Notes: generated by a model not told the origin, from the sequence alone. A stretch of 64,000 nucleotides of DNA from Hydractinia symbiolongicarpus (GCF_029227915.1 NC_079875.1:8243001-8307000), one strand, 5' to 3'; shown: positions 37,801 to 50,460, numbered from the stretch's first letter. Numbers and translations are program-made.

Positions 37801-40800
37801 TACATTAAAAGTACGTGTCAATCTTCGAAGAGAAAATCCACAAGCATTTAACTTGTGAGTAGGTAAAAATATAGTAGATCAGCTTGCCAAGTTTGTTTGG
37901 AATTGCATTCCACTCATTAGTAAGCGTAGAAATCGTAAATTATTTTGGAACATTTCCTTTCTGCGACATGGCAGACAAACTAAAGACTCTGTCTATGTCT
38001 GTCATATGTTGTTATACGTAAGACAAAGTGGCAAATTCAAAAGTTCGACAAATAATATATTGGATATTTCTATACTAGGTTTATGCAATTTAAACTTGTC
38101 AAAATCCACAGCAGACTTAAATTTTTAGTTATTTGTTTATTTTCAAAGTTGATGATAAATTTGCTGACTGCTGCTGACTCAAGCATGGTTATTTTTATAA
38201 AATATCTAGTTATTTATAGCCCAGACCTGAATTTTTTCTTACGACAGACGTCTTAGAAAGCGAAACTATTGCATTTTAAACGTTAGTTACCTAAGCAATG
38301 CATCTGTAGCTGTTCAACAGCCTACTAACCGAGACTTAAAAATATTTACAAACTTGAAAAAATAGACATGAAAGTTCTACTTTATCAGAATTGTAACAGA
38401 ACACATTTTTTATTTATTATTTAAGCTCTCACACGACTACTTAATCGTGACTTGGTTATTCTGATCCACGAGACCTTCCAGTCACAGATTAATCAAAATC
38501 AAAGTAAATTACACATCTTCTTTTTCAGGGGATTTTACCTTGTTATAACAAGGCAAAAAGTACCGTAGCATCTTTGCTTAATATCACACCAGATTATGCG
38601 ATAAAAAAGAGCAACATTTAGGCCATACATTTTCTGTTCTAGCAAGACAAAGCAAACCTTTCACAACTAAGCTAAACCAAAAAAATTTTCTTTGTAATTA
38701 CAATTAACAACTTTAAAAAAAATCACATTCGTAATAGTGCATATATTCTTTTATGTGTATATTGCCTTCAGATATAAAAGATATTTTTTATTTGGTTTAG
38801 GAGTGCTATCTGTATTTTTACTAGTTGTAAGACGTCAAAATAAATGCAGGCTACAAAATTTAAAACTTTTTATGTCTATAGAGGATTTGCTTATACTTAC
38901 AAAATGTTTTGATGCTTTGCAGAATTTGTTAGACATGTACGACAAGACTATTGGGTGAAATTTCTATTAATGAAATTTAAATTTGCCACAGCTAGTAGAT
39001 CTAAAAAGGTACTTATATTATTCTTTCAACTATTTCTTTTGAACTGTTGTTTTGAGTTTTTTAATTATGAAAAGATAGTTTTTTGCAACAAAATCATATA
39101 AGCCATCATGGTTACTTTAACATATAAAAAATATCCTGCAATCATTTTTAGATATACATTTTTCATTTGTTTTTATTGAGATTTTGGTGACAAGATGGCC
39201 TAATTATTTTATTAGGGTAAGTAAGAAATTACACTTGACATTTGTAAGAAATATTTTCTTGCCTTAAAACCATGTTGCTATATGTATGTAAACAAATTAC
39301 GTTATCTGATATCTTACTCACAGACCCATAAGTTGCACACATGTAGAACTAAAATTTAAACTTTTTTGCACATTACCTGGCGTATTATTCGACCATTGTC
39401 TTTTCAATAGCATGAAATATTTTTATATTACCTGTATACTTAGAAGTTTCAGGGTTTAGATCTGGGAAGACCTACTGTTGATTGCCGAATATAACACAGA
39501 TAAACTTTCTTGGTACCTTTTTGTGTGTTGTTGGCTTTCACCACGACATGTCCCAGATTTTATTTACAAAAATGCATTAATTCTCCATATCGCATACTTT
39601 ACCATTATCATGCTAGAATGTCATTATTTAGATCTTATAATTTAGTATTACATAAGAACCGGTTAAAATGGCTACGAACCGGTTAAAATGCTCACATTCC
39701 GTATATCCTGCGCACATATTAAAAATCCGGCAAACGCGTTTGCGCAATGAACAGACCAGCGCACTTTGTTCACTGGTTCAATATTTCTTTTTCGAAAAGT
39801 ATATTACAAAGAAATATTTCAGCAAGACTCATTCTGGATGAAAACATGACCAAGTCTTGAGAAGATAAAAATTCTAGATATATCTATATGTTCGAGTCTG
39901 TAAGTTACATACATACCAGAAAGAATATCCAATTTTTTTTCGCCGCCATCAGCTCGACTTTCGTGTAAGTCACTAAAGTCGAAAACCAAAAGCCCTTTCG
40001 TAGCCCCTTTAATGATTTTTTACTTCTACCTAGCGGCTAGCATATGAAAGGACTTTAGTAGTCATATCATGGCCTCACATGCCCACGGTAATCAGGAAAA
40101 TATTTGGGAATAAATGATTTCAATTTTTATCTGATTAAAGTCTTTCGTGAAACAAAAATATACTTAACTTGAGTTAAAAAGAGGTATTTCTTGCATAGCA
40201 AATTTTTTGTGAAGTCCTGATAAATGAACAAAAATGAATTTTTATTAGTTTTATATACTTTTTAAAGTTCAGAAATTGAGTATTAATTAAGACTGATAAA
40301 ATTTTGTATGATATTGACAAAAAAATAAGTAAGTAAGGTTTTTTAAACAAATTAATTCTTCTCAGGTCATTGCACATACTAAGTAAACTAACACCTAAAG
40401 AATCCTATATTGTCAGGACAGCGATTATACTTCAACAACATGTTTTCATATATTGTGTCCAACAATTTTTAGGTTTAATACCCTGCATATAATATAGCAC
40501 ACCCATTGTTGTTCCTTTTGAAAAATAGCATCTTGCGAAATGTCTAAAAATAATTCTGCAAAAATTGCTTTCTGGTCTAAGCTAACTGCAGTAAAACACA
40601 AATTCCTGGACTTGGTATACATATTAAAAAACGCAACAAAAATTTGCATTCTAAAACTGGTAGGAGTTTGACATAATTATATATATAATTATATAGTAAT
40701 CGATTATATAAATTGGAAAAGTTGTTGTTCATATTAGGAGGGAAATTGTCCTTTGCAGCTAAAAATGTGTCTAACTTTTCTCATATAATATTTAAGATGT

Positions 40801-43800
40801 TGTCAAAAATACCCCACCTGAAGAATAAGCCATTAAATATTTTGTTTTTAAATATGTGGCTAATCTTCTTATATATCTGTCGCTCTATGTAACTAGCCGC
40901 AAATCACATAAAATAACAAGAAATAGCTGACAATGCTTTTTATAAGTTAAAGGATTTTTGCTACCTAGTTGTTAGCCCGTGGAAAATCCACGGGTTCGTC
41001 CGTCCTTTTTATACCGCATTGCGTGCTTCTCGCTATTGCGCAGCTAAGCTACCATTTTGCGTGACAGACAGACGGACGGACGGACAGACGTATACGGGCA
41101 TTATAATATAGATAATTACAAATTTAGCTAAGCAAGATGTATGGAGGGAAATCAGTCGCAATTATTAAGTATTGTTGATTAGTAATTAAACAGTGTCAAC
41201 TTTGATTTCATCTACAAAAATATGAAAGTTTCTTTCTGTTTTTTTTCGTCCGCCATTTTTCAATTTTCAATTTGAAGCGAACGTCTGGTTTCCATATTAT
41301 TAGCACAGGATTTGCAAAACTGCCTGGCACATCCCGGTATTTTTTATCGCGTGACTAGTCTGTGCCAGGGTCATTATTGACCACTCCGAAGTAACAACGC
41401 AGGGGGGGGACAAGACTCTGGATATGAGATTGCTTCATGACCACGTTTAAAAAATCACGTCGTCGTCTTTGTTTCATTAATTTTGTCCCCAAGTGCAGCT
41501 AATTCCAGGTAACAATGTAAGCTAGTTGAAAGTAAACAAAATATGTCGCTGAAATTAGCAAAACTAGCTGATATTGACACATCAACAAGAGCTTTTTTTC
41601 TATTATTATATAATAAAACTGTCGTTTGCCCTTATTTGCACATTCTAAATTTCTAAACAATGCTGTTTTTTCTTCTTTTGTCTTTTTCTTCAGGCGAAAA
41701 ATAGCAAGAAAAAAAATCCCTAGAAAGGAGGGCTTAATTATACACAATGCAAAAAATAAAAGTATTTTTATACTAACCTTATTGGCTAAACACTTGGTAG
41801 CAGATGGTGTGGTCTTGACCTTCTGGCACACGTCCACTCCTTCTCTCAAAGTTATCGCCCCTGATAATTACGTTGAATTTCTTTTAGCGATGAATATAGA
41901 TACATTAAGCCATTCAGTGAAAAAGGCAAATCTTCCTCATCAATCTGGCCGTCTTGGTACACATTTGGATGACTTTGGCATAAAATACCGGTTACATGGA
42001 TCAAAAGGATACGTATATTTATTAGACAAAGGAAATCTTACTGAAAATCAGCATTACTACAGAACGACTTTTAAGGTATTTATAAGAATAATTGTAGTAA
42101 GTTTCTAAACAACGTTATTAAACAAAATTATTTGTCTCCGCCTACAGAAAGGTTATAATGTTTATTCAGTTTTTTTATTCAAAGAGGAAACTCCTTACAA
42201 CAGCGCTGTTCTGATGTTATTGTTAAGTACGGGATCATCACGCAAGGTGAAAAGGCTGTCTTTGATTGCAAGTGAGAAACGGCTATTCCCATGCGCAAGA
42301 ATGCTGAACTTGTCAAAAAACGGAGATGGAGCATTTTAGACGACATTAATTGCAACAAAATGTAAAAAAGGGTTAATTTAATGGCCAAAAAAGGCAGTTG
42401 CTCGGAGAATGAAAGTGACACCAATCGTAAAAAATCTTAACCTTATTTTTACTTAGCTGTCAGAAACTTCAAGCATAATGCAAAAATTCGCTCTGGTACA
42501 AAAGTAATTGAATTTTAAGCAGATAGTTGCATTTCTAACAAATTTCAAGCTTTTGATGACGTCACAGAAGATGTGCTGATGCAAGCAAAAATTTAATGCT
42601 GCCATTTTGTTCCTTTTATGACGTACTATAAGTGTGCCGCGTTTGATTCAATTTAAACAACCCTATGAAAAGTTATTGAGCCCCCCCCCCCCGGTCATAG
42701 TATCTCTGAAAACCCCCGGACGGATAGGGTAAATGTATTTAATTTATTTTTCATCATAAACTTAGCAATCTAGATAGACAAGAACTGAACTTTACACATT
42801 ACTTACAACTCTACTTTTAGATGGGAGACTCTTCGGGAAGCACTGACATACTGTTTATAGCGTTTGTTGTAAACCACAACCAAGAATATGGAATATACAT
42901 TCGACATACCTTTATACATCAAATGGAGCGAAATGACCAGTCCCGTGCTTCACTGAAAAAACTTCCTTCGTATTATTTTAGTGATGATAAAGCATTATCT
43001 GGGTATGTGATCTCTTACTTTGATTTGTAACTTAACTAAATTTTGCGAGATGCGAGCTAAGCAACTCTACCAATAAAAATATTTATTATATGTTTTTACC
43101 TTGCTGTCTCTTTAAATATTAACTGAAGATGAATAGTTAAGGCATGATCAATCGTCGCAGGATTAAGTTTTCCAGAACCTATATTTAAATCTGTCAATAC
43201 CCAAAAAATTTTGGGACCTGATTTGCATAATTAATCTCGCAATGCAAGAACAAAAAATTTCCTTCAATTTTTATTTTAAAATTAACTAGACTGCAGAAAC
43301 ATACATTCTGAATTATGTAATTGTTTAATGCCAAATTAGGAAGAAAAAAGTGCGCAAATATACTTCAAAAAAGAACTTCGAAAAAAAATTGCTAGTCAAA
43401 ATAGAAACAAGAAAATGTTCAAAAACTTAAACAATAGTTTTTGAAATACATAAAATGCATACGTAAAGTTTCGTGAAAATATGTAATAACCAAGAGGATT
43501 CTTTCTACTAAAATATGCAAAAACTGATTAAGACATACCTAATACGTATATGGGTAAAAAGAAATAAAGGACGTTGTATTCTTGACATTTTATTACGCAC
43601 ATTTCGTGTTTTAGCTACAAGAATGTATCAACATATAATAAATTTTAATGGGAAAAACACCAAAAAACTTTAAATAAACAATAATGTACATAGCTTGTTT
43701 ATGCAAAGTTTGTTTTTAACTGCACATATGTTGTATTCACATATCTATATAATAATACGCCAGTTCTGCCTGTCAGTGACTTTTACAAAGTGGATTATAT

Positions 43801-46800
43801 TCTTCACCATTTTCTTTGATTTTTTTGATAATTTTTTGTAATTCACCAAACTTTAACGTAAATATGATAAACGTCAAAGAAGTATACTTTAATTTAATAA
43901 AGCCATTACAGTGCACTTAAGGGGGAACCCCTAATTTTTAAATTTATATTTAAGTAAAATAGTTGGTTACACTGAAAAGGGAATGGAACAAAACCAAGAA
44001 AAATGTTTCCAAAAATTCAAATGACGACTGGTTGCTATAGTAACCGGGAGAAGCTATCAAAATCAAGCAAAAATAGCCTTTACGGTGGCCAAAATTTGGA
44101 AAAAAGAATTAAATCTTTTTAAAGCCAAAATTCTAATTAATTTATTACGGCTTCTATTGCAAAGAATAACTGCTGAAAATTCCAGCGTAAAAGCTTTAAC
44201 GGTTTATGAGATATTACGGCCGGCGTGTTAAAAAATGTGTTTCAAGAAAATCGCAAAAACAACAAAAAAATATATGAGAAAATTGACTGTTTTAGACTAT
44301 TTCTACAGAAAGCATATTCAAAACCCACCACCTTCATAAACCTTTCCTTCTTTTTCTTTAGCTTCATCTGATCGACGCAGTTTTTTAGCCTGAACGATTT
44401 GTCGTCTAAATTTAATAGACTTGTCCGCTCTGTACGTAGAAAGTTTCGATTTTTAATGTTCAGCCCTTTACATCCACTCAAAGTATACTTTCCAGGAATC
44501 ATTCCCAGCTTCTCATATATTAATATACTAGCTTTAAACCCAATATTAAAATCAGCTACGGTATCATATGTCGCCAATTGCAAGTTGTCGAAACCAACAT
44601 AATTGTTCTTCGGAATGCAATCCCAAATTGTGCCGTTGAAAATTTCATTCGCGTTTTGTGTTTTCTCGTGTTTTTTATGGTTTTGTCATAATTATGCATA
44701 TTCATAACATGCGTAAATTTTCAAATGGCCTCCGCCTCCTTGTCCTAATACACGCATAAGTTATTCGTTTATTTATATCAAATCCTCTTTTTGCTGTTTT
44801 GGATGTATAAAAGTCAGTTGTAAACTTACGTACATTTAAACCACTTTTTCTGAAAAAATTTCAATTAAGATTAGCGTATATGTTTCGCAAGTAGGACATA
44901 ACAACGTTTCGATAACATTGGACAAAATCTCGATGTCGATAATAAGATGTGTTAAGATGCAGTTGATAAATTCTATAAATTAAACGGATTTGAGCTATTT
45001 TCAGATGTACAAGGTGATTTACTGATATTTACATAGGAATTTGATTCGCTATTTACACAGTTTACAGGGCTGCTAGGGACAATACTTTGGGAAGGATCAG
45101 ATGATCTTTCACCACAATATCCTTTCCTTTTTTAGTTGTTTTAGTTGTTTTTGTTCTTTGCTTTTTTAAGCAAACTTTTGGAATATTTGTAGAAATCTAG
45201 GCAGGGAAGTAACACTGAATACTACCAGTATTTTCTAACAGCATTGAACAGAGCAGCATTTTCTAGAACACAGTTTATGCACATTTGTCTCGTTTTTTGC
45301 CTCCTTTGTTCAATGGAAACATACCTTAAAACTTAGGAATCAGACCCTAGCACAAAATTCCCTTCTTTTCAAATCGCACAATAATCGGAAAAACGACTTT
45401 CATATTCGGAATCTACATACCCGAAAGTATTAAAAAACCGCATAAATATTTTTTTGCTTTTTTAAAAAATATTGTTTGATGCCAAATAACTTGGAAACGA
45501 GGTGCTAACGTCAATAATTTTTCACTGCGTGGGTAACTAGGGACCACCTAGGACTAATTTGGGTATGTTTCGAAAACCTGGGTCCCAGAATCTGTTTCAG
45601 AATGGACGGTTGATGACGTCATCAAAAAACCTTTAAACCCTAAAATCTCTGCAATCGTTTGTCAAAGGTACATAATCCTATACATTTTCTTGATCAGCAT
45701 TTCAAGATCTATACGATAAATGAAACAAGTGTGCAAATTTCTAAAAGAATTTTAATCCCCGATATCTCCTTAGGCGTTCGTCGAGAACATATGATCCTGT
45801 ACATTATTTTGACCAGCGTTTTAACCTCTACACATTACAGACAACAAATGAATAAATTTCGCGAATTTTTTATCTGCACTACACTGCTGACAACAGCAAA
45901 ACATCGGAAACAAATTTCTTTTTATCGACCTTCTACCTAAGTGGATATCTCCGCGGGCCTTATCGACTAGTATTCAAATCATCAGAAAAAATATATATCA
46001 TGCATAAGTCCTTAATGCAATCAAGAAGACATTTTGTGCTTCTTGTTATGTAGAGAAATATTTTCCAGGCCTGAGACAAACAAAACTATGTTGGTTGAAT
46101 TTTAAATTTTATTCCTCGAAACTTTTTTTAAAGAATCATTGATTGGTAACAGTATGCAATACAACAATAACTGCTAAAGTGTGTGCAGATATACTGATGA
46201 CAAATTCATTTTCGAAGATAAGTCACATAAAAGCACTTGTTTGGACCCAATATAAAACAGGAAATTCATTTCCTAATTCCTTGCAGAAGTTTCTAATATG
46301 TAAAAATATAGATATGAGAAGGTAAGAGCAAAGTTCCAGTTGCTTCCAACTTTAAAAATATTTCAATGACATTAATTAAGAATTCCTGTGTATATGCTAA
46401 CATCCTGCTATATATACAATGGAACCCAATGTTTAGAGATATTAGACAATGTAAGCAAAAAAATGGTCTATTAAACAGTAAAATCCTTGACATGTCTAGA
46501 AGCTGAATAAATGAGGTAAAAACCTACTCATAAGACGTTTGTTGGAGCGCTTTCTGTTTACAATCTTCCAGTCCTTTGTGACTTGTGCGCAAGGTCGATG
46601 ATCTGACGGAAAACACATTTTGTTCTGGCTGATAAATCAGCGAAGTTAAGACTATCCTTTACAAGAAATCGGGTGAAGGAAAAGAAAAAAGAAAACACGG
46701 CTGGTTTTAGTAAAATTTCGGATTTAATTTGATATCCTAACAAATTTTGGAACACATGACTATTTTTACAACTGTATAAAATAATGACATTGTTTCCTAT

Positions 46801-49800
46801 ACATATTAAGTATTCGCATTCTGAGAAATTAATGAAGAAATATTCAGTCTTTAAACCTCCTTTTTATTTAGACATATAAAAAGAATTGGACCATTCGCTA
46901 TCATTAACTATGGAAATTCAACAGCAACAAATTACACACTTGATTTTTTTTTACCACCCCTTGCGAATTTGGAGAATTTGCCCGAACCATCATATGCTCA
47001 AAATTGTGGAAAAGTGAATGCTCTGGCCGAAGATATAAAGGAAAATAATGTAATACGATTTAAGGTATGATGTTATATTATTTACCAAGGGAAAGAATTT
47101 TAATATGAAAAACTTTAATACGAAAAATTTGGTGGGAATTAAATTTAGCAGAATTTGGTAGAATTGAATTTAGCGCATAACGAAAAAATGCAATGTGTAC
47201 CTGTTGCTTAGCTTGGTAAAATATACATGACAACGGTTTGTTTGTGCATTGCACTTTCTGGTGCTTTTTAGTTATCAAAGTTTGTTTTAATGGTTCCTGC
47301 ATTATCGTTTTTAGCTTCAGTTTGTTGATCCTGCTATGGTTTATTGTCAATTCTATTTACGATGGTATGTTGGTGCGGAAGAACTCAGAACCACTCGCAA
47401 AGATATGGATTACTACGTTCATGGTCTTCTCACATACTGCCCGTATCGAGAATGCAATTCCGTCAATAAACCTTACCAAATGGAAGAATTCAAATGGGGA
47501 TTTACTTTATTGGGAAGAAACAAGTTAGGTATAAAATAAGTATTGCGGTAAAATAGTGCCAACTATGGTGCAACGTTGACCGAAATCGCGCTATGGGGAA
47601 GGGTGGGGAGAGTGAGTCAACCACTTCCCCTGTTTATTTTTTTCCATAACTTTTTATGGGCTTATAGTTACACTTTTATGTGACTTTATTTTCTTACCTT
47701 TTCTTTATCTTTATCTTTTAGGTCTTTTTTTTTGAGTTATTTTTTTAAATTCAAGGACTTCTTAGCATATGTTGACACGTTATTTTGTTTGTCACATTGG
47801 TGATACTAAATACAATGCAGTTATACAAATATTTAATAATCTCAAAATTTAGGTAATTTATGTTTACCAAGTTTAACAAATTGATGATGTTATTAGCAAA
47901 AATGCTGACATGCACAATTTTTGCACCAAGTTGCTACTCAAGGCCTAGGCAACATTTCTAACAGATTCATGCTTTTTAAACAAAAAAATAATAAAGGAAT
48001 TGCAAAGGGCGAACGATTTATGCAAAGTCTTAGATACTAGAAAACGCAAGTAACATGGGGTGGATTATAGCTAAATAATTGTTAAACAATTGCAACTAAA
48101 ACCGTCCCTTGATCGTCACTCCAGAGAGCAGAATTAATTATTATTACTTCAGTTCCTAAAACCTTTTACCTCCCATCACCTTGGTTATTCTTCCTTCAAA
48201 AGTTTGCCGCTATCCATAAAAGCAACTGTTTGCCACTTTTGTTTTTTCGTCAATTTGACTAATTTTGTAACAAAACAATGAAAATAAGCAAACAAGAGAG
48301 GTAAATAACAAGTTGTGATGGAGAAGTTCAGTTAAATATTCATGTTGAATAAACTGACAATTCAAATTGACATATCCACATATTTATTTTCTGAATGCGA
48401 GCTTTCGCCATCTCTTAGGTTGACATAATCACACTAATTGACAAATTCGTCTTCTAACGTATTAAATACTTAAAAATGTACAAAAAATAAAAATGGTAAC
48501 AATAGAAATTATTGAAATAATTCGAAAAGCATCGCTTTAACTGCGTTATTAGGAATAGGTTGGGCACGCTCTATAAGAAGACTCTCCATCAGAGTGAATT
48601 CAGAATAACAAGTCTTTAAAATTGTTTCATCTGTCATATTTTTGTCTGCCTGTCCGTCCGTCTGTACATCCGTAGGCAGGCAGACAGGAAGGGCTGACAA
48701 ACGGACGGACAGTAAGACATATAACTCTTGTATGAATGGTGCTAAACCCTTATAAGACTAATAAAATCTTAAGACTTGTTACTAACTGTTCCTGTTGTCT
48801 TTTTATCTGAAATATTATTATTAGATGAATACAAACAGTTTCGCATCAAGAATGTGAACAGTGGAAGATGCTGGAATGTACGTGACGACAATGACCATGT
48901 GAGAACTAATACCAAGTGCCAAACTGAATTCGAATATACGAATAATAAATATGTAATGGATACAAACAGTGGTAAAAGCCTGTATCACTACACTGCTATT
49001 TGGAATGCAAGATATAATTTCCAAGCACATGTGTATCGTGGCATGCGATTATACTATAACAGAGACAATCACATCAGTCAGTTCTCATCCATCCGTTATC
49101 TCTATTGCGCAATGGAAAATGAAACTATAATTTTCCGAACCAACATACGCATACGCATAACAGCGAAGTGTCCACCATGGCGCGGAGTTAAGCCAACTGC
49201 TGTAAAAATTTTGGAAGGTAGTATCATTTAAATTTATTTGATTTATTTATTTATTTATTTTATACTCGATTATGATTTCATGAGTTGACTTCAAAATTAG
49301 GAAATATATCATTCTTACAAAAGCAGATTAAAAAAGTCGATTAAAATTTCAAAACACAATTTAAAAATCTCGATTTCGAAAATAAATCAGCTTTGAGCCT
49401 TTGGTTTTCATATTATAATTTTCTCTCTTTTAAATTCTTGTCCAAATTTAACTTGAGAAAGATACTTTACTCTCTTGTTTATGTCACCAGTTTGGGATGA
49501 TTATAACCTTGACATGAGATCCGTACTCAAAACAACAACTCCACTTGGTGAAACTATTTTTGTTTGCAACCCAGGAGGCGACAAGTAAGTATCTTCATAT
49601 CTTAGCCGTAATCAAGATTTCCACAAATTAGTGTGTTCTTGAATACTGCAGTATAATAATGCAATAGTTTAAAAAATGTTAAATCAACAATAACATAATT
49701 AGTTAAATCATTTTCCATGTTTTGGTGTCACATACATAGGTAGTACCAAAGAAGGGCACAAAGTTATTTTATACCTTTAGTGAGAGTAGCTAGACATTAT

Positions 49801-50459
49801 AGACTCTTCATTTTGCACATAACGTTGATGATTGGCTCAAGTAAGAAGGCTTAGAATTAAGTGGTTTCTTCTTTTTCCTAATGGTATAAAGATTGTCTCA
49901 ATATTTCATTATTGACATTTTAGAGGAAATACATTCAACTGCTTCTATTCAAACAATAAGGGAATATCTTGGACAGGTAACTAAATGATTCTTATAAAAC
50001 GTATGCATTTAAACAAAATTCAAACGTTTTTCAACATGGTTTTAGCGCTGGATGCCTTAATCACTAACATTCGCGGTTACTCCACAAGTTCTGAATCTAT
50101 TTATGGCACGATGAATCGTGGCAAACAATATTTCCTGTTGAATCTAACAGGTGGTTTGCTTGGACATGTCAAACCTCTCAATAATGTTGATTACAATGGT
50201 ATGTCTACACAGGAAACCAATATTCACACGCAGTCTTTCAACAATGTTGATCTGCCAACCGTTCCAATGGAAACTTTGTTTGGGTCAGACGTTCAAGGTA
50301 CATTCTCAAATTTCTCTCCGTGATGGACTCCTGGGTAAATAAGCTTTGTCTTTTTATCAACAATTTATTATTCTTAATTATTTTATCATAGTATCATCAC
50401 ATGGAATTTACTTTATGGTAAATGGTATTCTGAAGAAAATATTCGTGTGGGGATATTAA
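31892..50459 (+). CDS. Gene B: tandem paralogue of gene A
   Basis: Exons: 31892-31922, 33991-34227, 37597-37749, 41888-42075, 42821-43002, 46872-47064, 47315-47528, 48825-49217, 49491-49584, 49924-49976, 50046-50297, 50392-50459. All lengths equal those of gene A except exon 4 (-3 nt) and exon 11 (+12 nt). Phases agree throughout, giving 2058 nt (685 codons plus stop). The same unrecognised architecture follows the six-cysteine exon. Exon 3 is clearly diverged from A; exon 10 is identical. AATAAA at 50461-50466 follows the stop almost at once, implying a very short 3' UTR. Introns hold a TTAA MITE, a broken SWIM/YqaJ element and a transposon-ORF fragment, none of which interrupts an exon. As in A, the start codon lies in an unidentified upstream exon, perhaps in 29.3-31.9 kb. 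Confidence 0.7.
32128..32901 (-). mobile_element. TTAA-flanked MITE (copy 2)
   Basis: TTAA at 32124-32127 and 32902-32905 flank 774 bp that is the reverse complement of the copy at 7398-8142. It has the same CCCTATTCGGTCCGGGG ends and the same G/C hairpins inside each end. A ~30-bp internal duplication (TCCGTTTTCTTCCGATTTTC, twice, about 32,490-32,548) explains the extra length. No transposase is encoded. Confidence 0.85.
33180..33340 (+). other. Exon-like segment in gene B intron 1, uncertain
   Basis: TTTTTGTTTCAG is followed by an open frame with cysteines (PFYKPLCEYVRC, LFNCST) that ends at TAA near 33,341. It could join exon 1 in phase, but I see no good donor before the stop. The matching part of duplication unit 1 (about 31,985-32,050) is not open, and gene A has nothing similar. 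It is probably not a used exon. Confidence 0.2.
33991..34227 (+). CDS. Gene B exon 2: six-cysteine PAN/WSC-like module
   Basis: 237 nt with phase 1-1, the same as in gene A. The cysteines are conserved (QCVEEDG, DCVKTCY, KCRCLVN, KTCFFGP) and so is the end NMTDIIPISPNGTKTCFFGP. The middle part differs more (TGRYSMV against KGWSIAT). Conservation is concentrated on the structural cysteines and the C-terminal half, as expected for a module under constraint. Confidence 0.7.
34629..36130 (-). pseudogene. Degenerate SWIM zinc-finger/YqaJ-nuclease transposon ORF
   Basis: Reading on the minus strand, the order is: a SWIM-type zinc finger (CYCPAGLSG then NHIMA, about 35,980-36,045); a linker with LYDPRRDED (about 35,790); then a YqaJ-type exonuclease with GASPDG (about 35,130), KIKCP (about 35,070), an ALKKDH stretch, and CDFLVF followed by a PFD motif (about 34,860-34,920). 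Frame changes and in-frame stops break it, for example just after KKDHPS. SWIM plus YqaJ-like proteins are common multicopy genes of cnidarian and other invertebrate mobile elements. In active YqaJ folds the residue before IKCP is usually Glu; here it is Lys. The fragment sits in intron 2 of gene B, antisense to it. Confidence 0.75.
36720..37000. repeat. Dispersed repeat copy in gene B intron 2
   Basis: CTGGCCGATTGTTTTTGCTA near 36,750 matches the family at about 20,110 in gene A and about 58,050. Part of the following sequence (GTCTATGAGCCAAA near 37,095) also matches gene A near 20,505. The repeat and flank therefore descend from the pre-duplication intron. Confidence 0.5.
37750..41887. other. 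Gene B intron 3, about 4.1 kb
   Basis: No exon is supported within it. An 18-bp direct duplication (GAACCGGTTAAAATG motif) lies near 39,657-39,690, an AT-rich palindrome near 40,676-40,700, and a hairpin-repeat copy at 40,974-41,113. The matching intron of gene A is only about 250 bp, so nearly all of this was inserted in B. The ORF at 38,737-38,958 is not recognised. Confidence 0.45.
40974..41113 (+). repeat. Single copy of the hairpin repeat family
   Basis: It begins TAGCCCGTGGAAAATCCACG, continues GTCCGTCCTTTTTATACCGC, carries GCAGCTAAGCTACCATTTTG and ends with GACAGACGGACGGACGGACAGACG followed by GGCATTATAATATAGAT. This is the same order as in the array at 783-1565. Confidence 0.75.
42445..42729 (+). 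mobile_element. Truncated copy 3 of the TTAA MITE
   Basis: It matches the right-hand ~290 bp of the copy at 7398-8142 (CAGAAACTTCAAGCATAATG, GATGACGTCACAGAAGATGT, TTTATGACGTACTATAAGTG), ending CCCCCGGACGGATAGGG. The left end is missing and the inner hairpin has collapsed to a C-run. The final TTAA is TAAA. It lies in gene B intron 4. Confidence 0.75.
43003..46871. other. Gene B intron 5, about 3.9 kb, repeat-filled
   Basis: Its start (near 43,290, GACTGCAGAAACAT) matches gene A intron 5 near 23,112, so the intron is ancestral. A transposon-ORF fragment (44,242-44,690, minus) and a two-unit ~120-bp tandem repeat (about 45,660-45,900) were added. No exon is supported. Confidence 0.5.
44242..44690 (-). 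pseudogene. Fragment of a transposon ORF (Mutator-like group?)
   Basis: Reading on the minus strand, NEIFNGTIWDCIPKNNYVGF continues into LATYDTVADFNIGFKA, then EKLGMIPG and a Lys-rich tail. The pattern NESFN-xxIW-xxxPK, then a VA-xFN-G motif and LG-xxPG, is one I associate with the C-terminal part of multicopy cnidarian/arthropod proteins annotated as Mutator-like transposase domain. The family name is from memory and uncertain. The N-terminal part is absent, so it is a dead fragment in gene B intron 5. Confidence 0.5.
47088..47200. mobile_element. Relic of the TA-flanked MITE in gene B intron 6
   Basis: CCAAGGGAAAGAATTTT and AAAAATTTGGTGGGAATTAA, followed by GTAGAATTGAATTTAGCG, align with 25,313-25,530 in gene A. 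The right-hand inverted repeat is missing. It shows that the element was in the intron before the duplication. Confidence 0.6.
48643..48712. repeat. Interleaved inverted repeats (gene B intron 7)
   Basis: TGTCTGCCTG (48643-48652) pairs with CAGGCAGACA (48677-48686). The overlapping CTGTCCGTCCGT (48650-48661) pairs with ACGGACGGACAG (48701-48712). The two hairpins exclude each other because they share bases. They are probably derived from the GACAGACGGAC tails of the dispersed repeat family meeting head to head. Confidence 0.7.
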
Positions 50460-50460
50460 A

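Noticed and set aside
38737-38958. 73-residue ORF with a hydrophobic start in gene B intron 3
   Set aside because: A possible acceptor precedes it, but gene A has no counterpart and no donor keeps the phase between exons 3 and 4.
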